A stretch of DNA of 16,611 nt from an uncultured Clostridia bacterium (GTDB lineage Bacteria > Bacillota > Clostridia > Christensenellales > Borkfalkiaceae): positions 1 to 16,611 of the forward strand of contig CALVPW010000092.1 in the NCBI GenBank assembly GCA_944354085.1, given 5' to 3'. Within the stretch, counting starts at the first letter, position 1. Each line of letters begins with the position of its first letter. The notes below the pieces were generated by a model. The model made no database searches and was not told the origin of the DNA. It saw nothing but the letters and a program-made list of their open reading frames with translations. A program made the position numbers and the translations under genes. Positions 13,690 to 16,611 of the stretch are shown piece by piece.

Positions 13690-13717
13690 AAAAGCAAGAA
13701 AATTTTGCGGTCTTGCT
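13690..13717 (-). terminator. thrS terminator
   Basis: Inverted repeat AGCAAGA / TCTTGCT (13717 to 13711 with 13699 to 13693) whose 5' arm touches the thrS stop codon, followed by TTTTC. The stem is only 7 pairs with an 11-base loop, so it is weaker than the other terminators in the window. Confidence 0.6.
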
Positions 13718-15624
13718 CAGAAGATGGTCTTTTCGCGGTCTTCCTTTTGGACGAGCGCGAAGAACGCCTGTTTTTCCATGGCGCCGATATCCCCTTCGCC
13801 GCGGCGGCGGACGGAGACGGTGCCCTCTTCCACTTCTTTGTCGCCCACGATGAGCTTATAGGGCACCTTTTCGAGCTCGGCGTCCATGATCTTCCTGCCG
13901 ATCTTCTCCTTTCTCAGATCGGCGGAAGCACGCAGTCCAAGCGCGCGCATCTCGCCGACGAGCGCCTGCGCGTACTCCGCTGCACGGTCGGTGACGGGGA
14001 GCACTTTGACCTGCTCGGGCGCCAGCCATACGGGAAATTTCCCCGCAAAATGCTCGATGAGGATCGCCATGAAACGCTCGATGGAGCCGAACACGACGCG
14101 GTGGATCATGATCGGGCGGTGTTTTTGCCCGTCCTCGCCCACGTATTCGATCTCAAACCGCTGCGGGAGCTGGAAGTCGAGCTGGATGGTGCCGCACTGC
14201 CACGTGCGCTTGATGGAATCTTCGAGATGGAAGTCGATCTTGGGGCCGTAGAACGCGCCGTCCCCCTCGTTGACGGTATAGGGAAGGTGCAGTTCGTCGA
14301 GCGCGGCGCGCAGCGCGTTCGTCGCCGCCTCCCAATCCTCGTCGGAACCGATGGAATTGTCGGGACGGGTGGAGAGCTCCACGTGATATTTGAAACCGAA
14401 GAGCGTGTATACTTCGTCGATGATGCGCACGACGCCTTTGATCTCCTCGGTGATCTGCTCGGGCAGCATGAAGATGTGCGCGTCGTCCTGCGTGAAGCAG
14501 CGCACGCGCATGAGCCCGTGCAGCTGACCGCTCTTTTCGTGGCGGTGCACGAGCCCGAGTTCGCCCATGCGGATGGGCAGATCTTTATAGCTGTGCGGAT
14601 GCAGCTTGTACACAAGAAGACCGCCCGGGCAGTTCATCGGCTTGATGGCGCAGTCTTCGCCGTCGATCTTGGTCGTGTACATATTTTCTTTATAGTGATC
14701 CCAATGCCCCGAGGTCTCCCACAGCGCGCGGTTCAAAATGATGGGCGTCTGCACCTCGACATACCCCTCGCGGCGGTGGATCTGCCGCCAATAATCGATA
14801 AGGAGATTCTTCACCGTCATGCCGTTGGGCAAAAAGAAGGGGAAGCCTTTGCCCTCGTTCATGAGCGCGAAGAGCTTGAGCTCCTTGCCGAGCTTGATGT
14901 GATCGCGCTTTTTCGCTTCTTCGAGCATTTGGAAATACTCTTCCATCTCCTCTTTCTTGGCGAACGCCGTCCCGTAGATACGGGTGAGCATCTTGCGCTT
15001 TTCGTCGCCGCGCCAATAAGCGCCCGCAATGGAGACGAGGCGGAAGGCTTTGATCTTGCCCGTCGACGGCAAGTGCGGCCCGCGGCACAGATCGATAAAG
15101 GCGCCCTGCTTGTAAAAGGAGATCTCCTCCCCTTTGGGAAGATCCTGGATGAGCTCTACCTTATAATCTTCGTGATACTTGCTCATGAGGGCGATCGCCT
15201 CTTCGCGCGGGAGCGTGAACCGCTCGATGGGAAGGTTGCTCTTGATGATCTTTTTCATCTCCGCTTCGACTTTGGCAAAGTCGTCCATCGTGATGGGCGT
15301 CTTAAAATCGACGTCATAATAGTACCCGTTCTCGATGACGGGACCGATGGCGAGTTTGCTGGTGGGATAGACGGTCTTCAACGCCTGCGCGAGCACGTGC
15401 GCGCAGGTATGGCGGTATACCTCGAGTCCCTCCTTATCCTTTAAGGTGACGATCTCCACCCCGTCGCCCTCGCAAAGCGCGTGCGACAGATCGACGAGCT
15501 TGCCGTTCACCTTGGCTGCGACGGCGGCGCGGGCAAGTCCTTCGGAAACGGCGTGCGCGGCGTCCATCGCCGTTGCGCCGTTTTCAAGTTCCAGCGTATC
15601 GCCGTTTTTGAGTACGATCTGCAT
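13717..15624 (-). CDS. thrS: Threonyl-tRNA synthetase
   Basis: A 635-residue class II synthetase that charges tRNA-Thr and edits Ser-tRNA-Thr. Domains: TGS (1-60), editing domain (about 65-220) with H72, H76, C180 and H184 in HxxxH and FIDLCRGPH, catalytic core (about 240-535) with zinc ligands C332 (MNCPGG), H383 (DDAHIF) and H508 (MIHR), motif 2 around VHRHEKSGQLHG, and motif 3 GSIERFMAILIE (513-524); the anticodon-binding domain fills 536-635. Length is typical. ATG 15624 is chosen because AGAGGAGG lies 7 bases upstream and the TGS domain starts there; the frame stays open to 15759 but that part is the T-box leader. It is controlled by that T-box and ends at its own terminator before infC. 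Confidence 0.98.
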   Translation of the reverse strand: MQIVLKNGDTLELENGATAMDAAHAVSEGLARAAVAAKVNGKLVDLSHALCEGDGVEIVTLKDKEGLEVYRHTCAHVLAQALKTVYPTSKLAIGPVIENGYYYDVDFKTPITMDDFAKVEAEMKKIIKSNLPIERFTLPREEAIALMSKYHEDYKVELIQDLPKGEEISFYKQGAFIDLCRGPHLPSTGKIKAFRLVSIAGAYWRGDEKRKMLTRIYGTAFAKKEEMEEYFQMLEEAKKRDHIKLGKELKLFALMNEGKGFPFFLPNGMTVKNLLIDYWRQIHRREGYVEVQTPIILNRALWETSGHWDHYKENMYTTKIDGEDCAIKPMNCPGGLLVYKLHPHSYKDLPIRMGELGLVHRHEKSGQLHGLMRVRCFTQDDAHIFMLPEQITEEIKGVVRIIDEVYTLFGFKYHVELSTRPDNSIGSDEDWEAATNALRAALDELHLPYTVNEGDGAFYGPKIDFHLEDSIKRTWQCGTIQLDFQLPQRFEIEYVGEDGQKHRPIMIHRVVFGSIERFMAILIEHFAGKFPVWLAPEQVKVLPVTDRAAEYAQALVGEMRALGLRASADLRKEKIGRKIMDAELEKVPYKLIVGDKEVEEGTVSVRRRGEGDIGAMEKQAFFALVQKEDREKTIF

Positions 15625-15688
15625 GTGAATTCCTCCTCTTTTGAAAGTATTATGCGTGGCATAGTACTCTGCAAAATCAAAAAATATA

Positions 15689-15731
15689 CAAAAAACGCCC
15701 CTAAAAACCCCACTTTCGGGTATTTTTAAGG
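15689..15731 (-). terminator. T-box terminator hairpin of thrS
   Basis: On the minus strand CCTTAAAAATACCC (15731 to 15718) pairs with GGGGTTTTTAGGGG (15711 to 15698), followed by CGTTTTTTG. Its 5' arm overlaps the 3' strand of the antiterminator, so the two folds exclude each other. Confidence 0.88.
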
Positions 15732-15892
15732 ACGCATTCGTTACAATGCGCGGTTCCACCTTAATTGCCGTGCGGCCGCTCTTTTTGTGTTGTGTATCCG
15801 TAAAGCGGTTTCGCTTGCCGCGCCTTATGCAGACCTTTCAGCCAAAGGGTCTGCTCTCTGCAAGAAGGAGAGCGGGGCTACTTGTCTTTACG
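15689..15892 (-). promoter_or_regulatory. Threonine-specific T-box riboswitch of thrS
   Basis: About 200 transcribed bases that sense uncharged tRNA-Thr. The conserved T-box AGGTGGAACCGCG is at 15761-15749 on the minus strand, part of an antiterminator spanning 15728-15762 with a GCATT/AATGC stem. Stem I is closed by GTAAAG (15891-15886) pairing with CTTTAC near 15801-15806, and contains a specifier loop with GAA followed by ACC (15809-15807), a threonine codon, and GC. An inner hairpin GCAGACC/GGTCTGC forms the upper part. Uncharged tRNA-Thr would favour the antiterminator and thrS expression. Stem I looks rather compact compared with long T-boxes. Confidence 0.93.
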
Positions 15893-15897
15893 GGCAC

Positions 15898-15926
15898 ATT
15901 GTAGCACCGCGCCGCAAAATTGTCAA
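15898..15926 (-). promoter_or_regulatory. Sigma-A-type promoter of thrS
   Basis: On the minus strand, consensus -35 TTGACA (15921-15926), 17-base spacer and -10 TACAAT (15898-15903). The predicted start near 15891 coincides with the first base-paired nucleotides of T-box stem I. The -35 box contains the TGA stop codon of the upstream gene. Confidence 0.85.
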
Positions 15927-16611
15927 GAAAATATGGCGCGCTCCGCATAATATTTTTGCAAAAAGTCCCCCACGCCGTCCTCCACGTCGCCGAGACATAA
16001 AATGAGCCCCGCGTCCGAAAGCACGATCTCGGTCGCGGCGTCCTCTTCCCCCATGAGGCGGCTCTTGCGGCGGGGCAGGAAGTCCTCGCCGTACACGACG
16101 CTGCCTTTGAGGTAGATCTTAGCGCTGCTCTCCCCCGCAAGATACGCGCAGAACTTTTTGAGATCGGCGACGCCGAAGGAGGCGGGGATATAGCGCACGA
16201 TGCGCGCCCATTTTTCTTTGAGGGCGGCGAGGCGGAAATGCCACAGCCCGTCGACGGCGAGTTCCTCCCCCGTCGGCAGCAGCGTTTTGACATAAGCCGC
16301 GTCCGTTTTGAGATCCGCCGCGATGAGCGCCGCGATCATCAGCCGCCGTTCCCGCCGCGGCATGCTCACCGCAAGGCGCTCCGCCAAAAAACGCGACTTG
16401 TAGCCGATGCAGACGACTTCCGCCACGGCGTCCGCCGCCCGCGCTTTGAGCCCGCGCTCCGCGCAAAGGCGGATGAGCGCGCGTCCGCCGCAAAAACAGA
16501 GTTCCCCCGTCCCGCCCCGCTCCATCGCCGCGGGCAGCAGCTGATTATAAAGATATGCGATATACGGCTCGTTGCCGCCGTGTTCCGTGAGCAGCAGGTG
16601 TTCCACATCCT
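15923..16611 (-). CDS. YtxC-like protein, 5' end beyond the window
   Basis: At least 229 codons are visible and the frame is still open at the window edge; the first possible start inside (GTG at 16606) need not be the real one. The protein is soluble and helical in its first part. The segment AVDGLWHFRLAALKEKWARIV (117-137 from that GTG) resembles the GFxxFRLxxY region of the YtxC family, annotated as putative sporulation proteins. The last 80 residues (SSAKIYLKGSVVYG to FLQKYYAERAIFS) look like a beta-rich end domain. ytxC lies directly upstream of thrS in Bacillus subtilis, which supports the call. Function is not established. YtxC proteins are about 280 residues, so roughly 50 residues are probably missing. 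Confidence 0.6.
   Translation of the reverse strand, partial: DVEHLLLTEHGGNEPYIAYLYNQLLPAAMERGGTGELCFCGGRALIRLCAERGLKARAADAVAEVVCIGYKSRFLAERLAVSMPRRERRLMIAALIAADLKTDAAYVKTLLPTGEELAVDGLWHFRLAALKEKWARIVRYIPASFGVADLKKFCAYLAGESSAKIYLKGSVVYGEDFLPRRKSRLMGEEDAATEIVLSDAGLILCLGDVEDGVGDFLQKYYAERAIFS

Noticed and set aside
15625..15759. N-terminal extension of thrS
   Set aside because: It would translate the T-box terminator and antiterminator; a strong ribosome binding site and the TGS domain place the start at 15624.
1..16611. Defence system, prophage, insertion sequence, CRISPR or biosynthetic cluster
   Set aside because: No transposase, integrase, repeat array, flanking duplication or defence signature was found; the gene content is core metabolism and translation.

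Overview
The window looks like chromosomal core sequence from a GC-rich member of the Bacillota (Clostridia-like). I infer this from four things. There is a threonyl-tRNA synthetase gene under a T-box riboswitch. A YtxC-like gene sits directly upstream of thrS, and infC-rpmI-rplT follows with an attenuator-type leader. Lysine/DAP synthesis uses LL-diaminopimelate aminotransferase (DapL). Promoters are sigma-A-like (TTGACA/TATAAT) with AGGAGG-type ribosome binding sites. All genes but one are on the minus strand, so the text below follows transcription from high to low coordinates. I see no mobile element, CRISPR array, tRNA or rRNA.

Translation block (about 16611 to 10823). A 5'-truncated YtxC-like gene runs in from the edge, and its stop codon lies inside the -35 box of the thrS promoter. 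The thrS leader is a T-box with an ACC (Thr) specifier, an antiterminator and a terminator. After a small terminator comes infC-rpmI-rplT. Its promoter is followed by a leader with two alternative pairings and a strong terminator just before the ribosome binding site, as in L20 autoregulation. infC appears to start at a rare ATC codon. Beyond the rplT terminator lie a SpoU/TrmH-family RNA methyltransferase (ysgA-like) and yebC.

Metabolic block (10823 to 1529). proA has its own promoter, whose -35 box lies in the loop of the yebC terminator hairpin. proA converges on the only plus-strand gene, a zinc-ribbon Nudix hydrolase, and the two share a bidirectional terminator. Divergent from the Nudix gene is a tightly packed series: purA, dapF, pyrG, dapL, malQ, then possibly mscL. 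It combines adenylate and CTP synthesis, the aminotransferase route to meso-DAP (cell wall and lysine) and maltodextrin use.

Distal block (1529 to 1). After the mscL terminator come two small genes with no Shine-Dalgarno sequence. One encodes a nitrilase-fold protein that seems to have lost its whole Glu-Lys-Cys triad. The other encodes a HEPN-like domain with an Rx4H motif fused to two CBS domains. The CBS gene has a good promoter placed so that its mRNA would be almost leaderless. These two proteins, the unusual Nudix protein and the regulatory architecture around infC and proA are the least ordinary parts of an otherwise housekeeping region.
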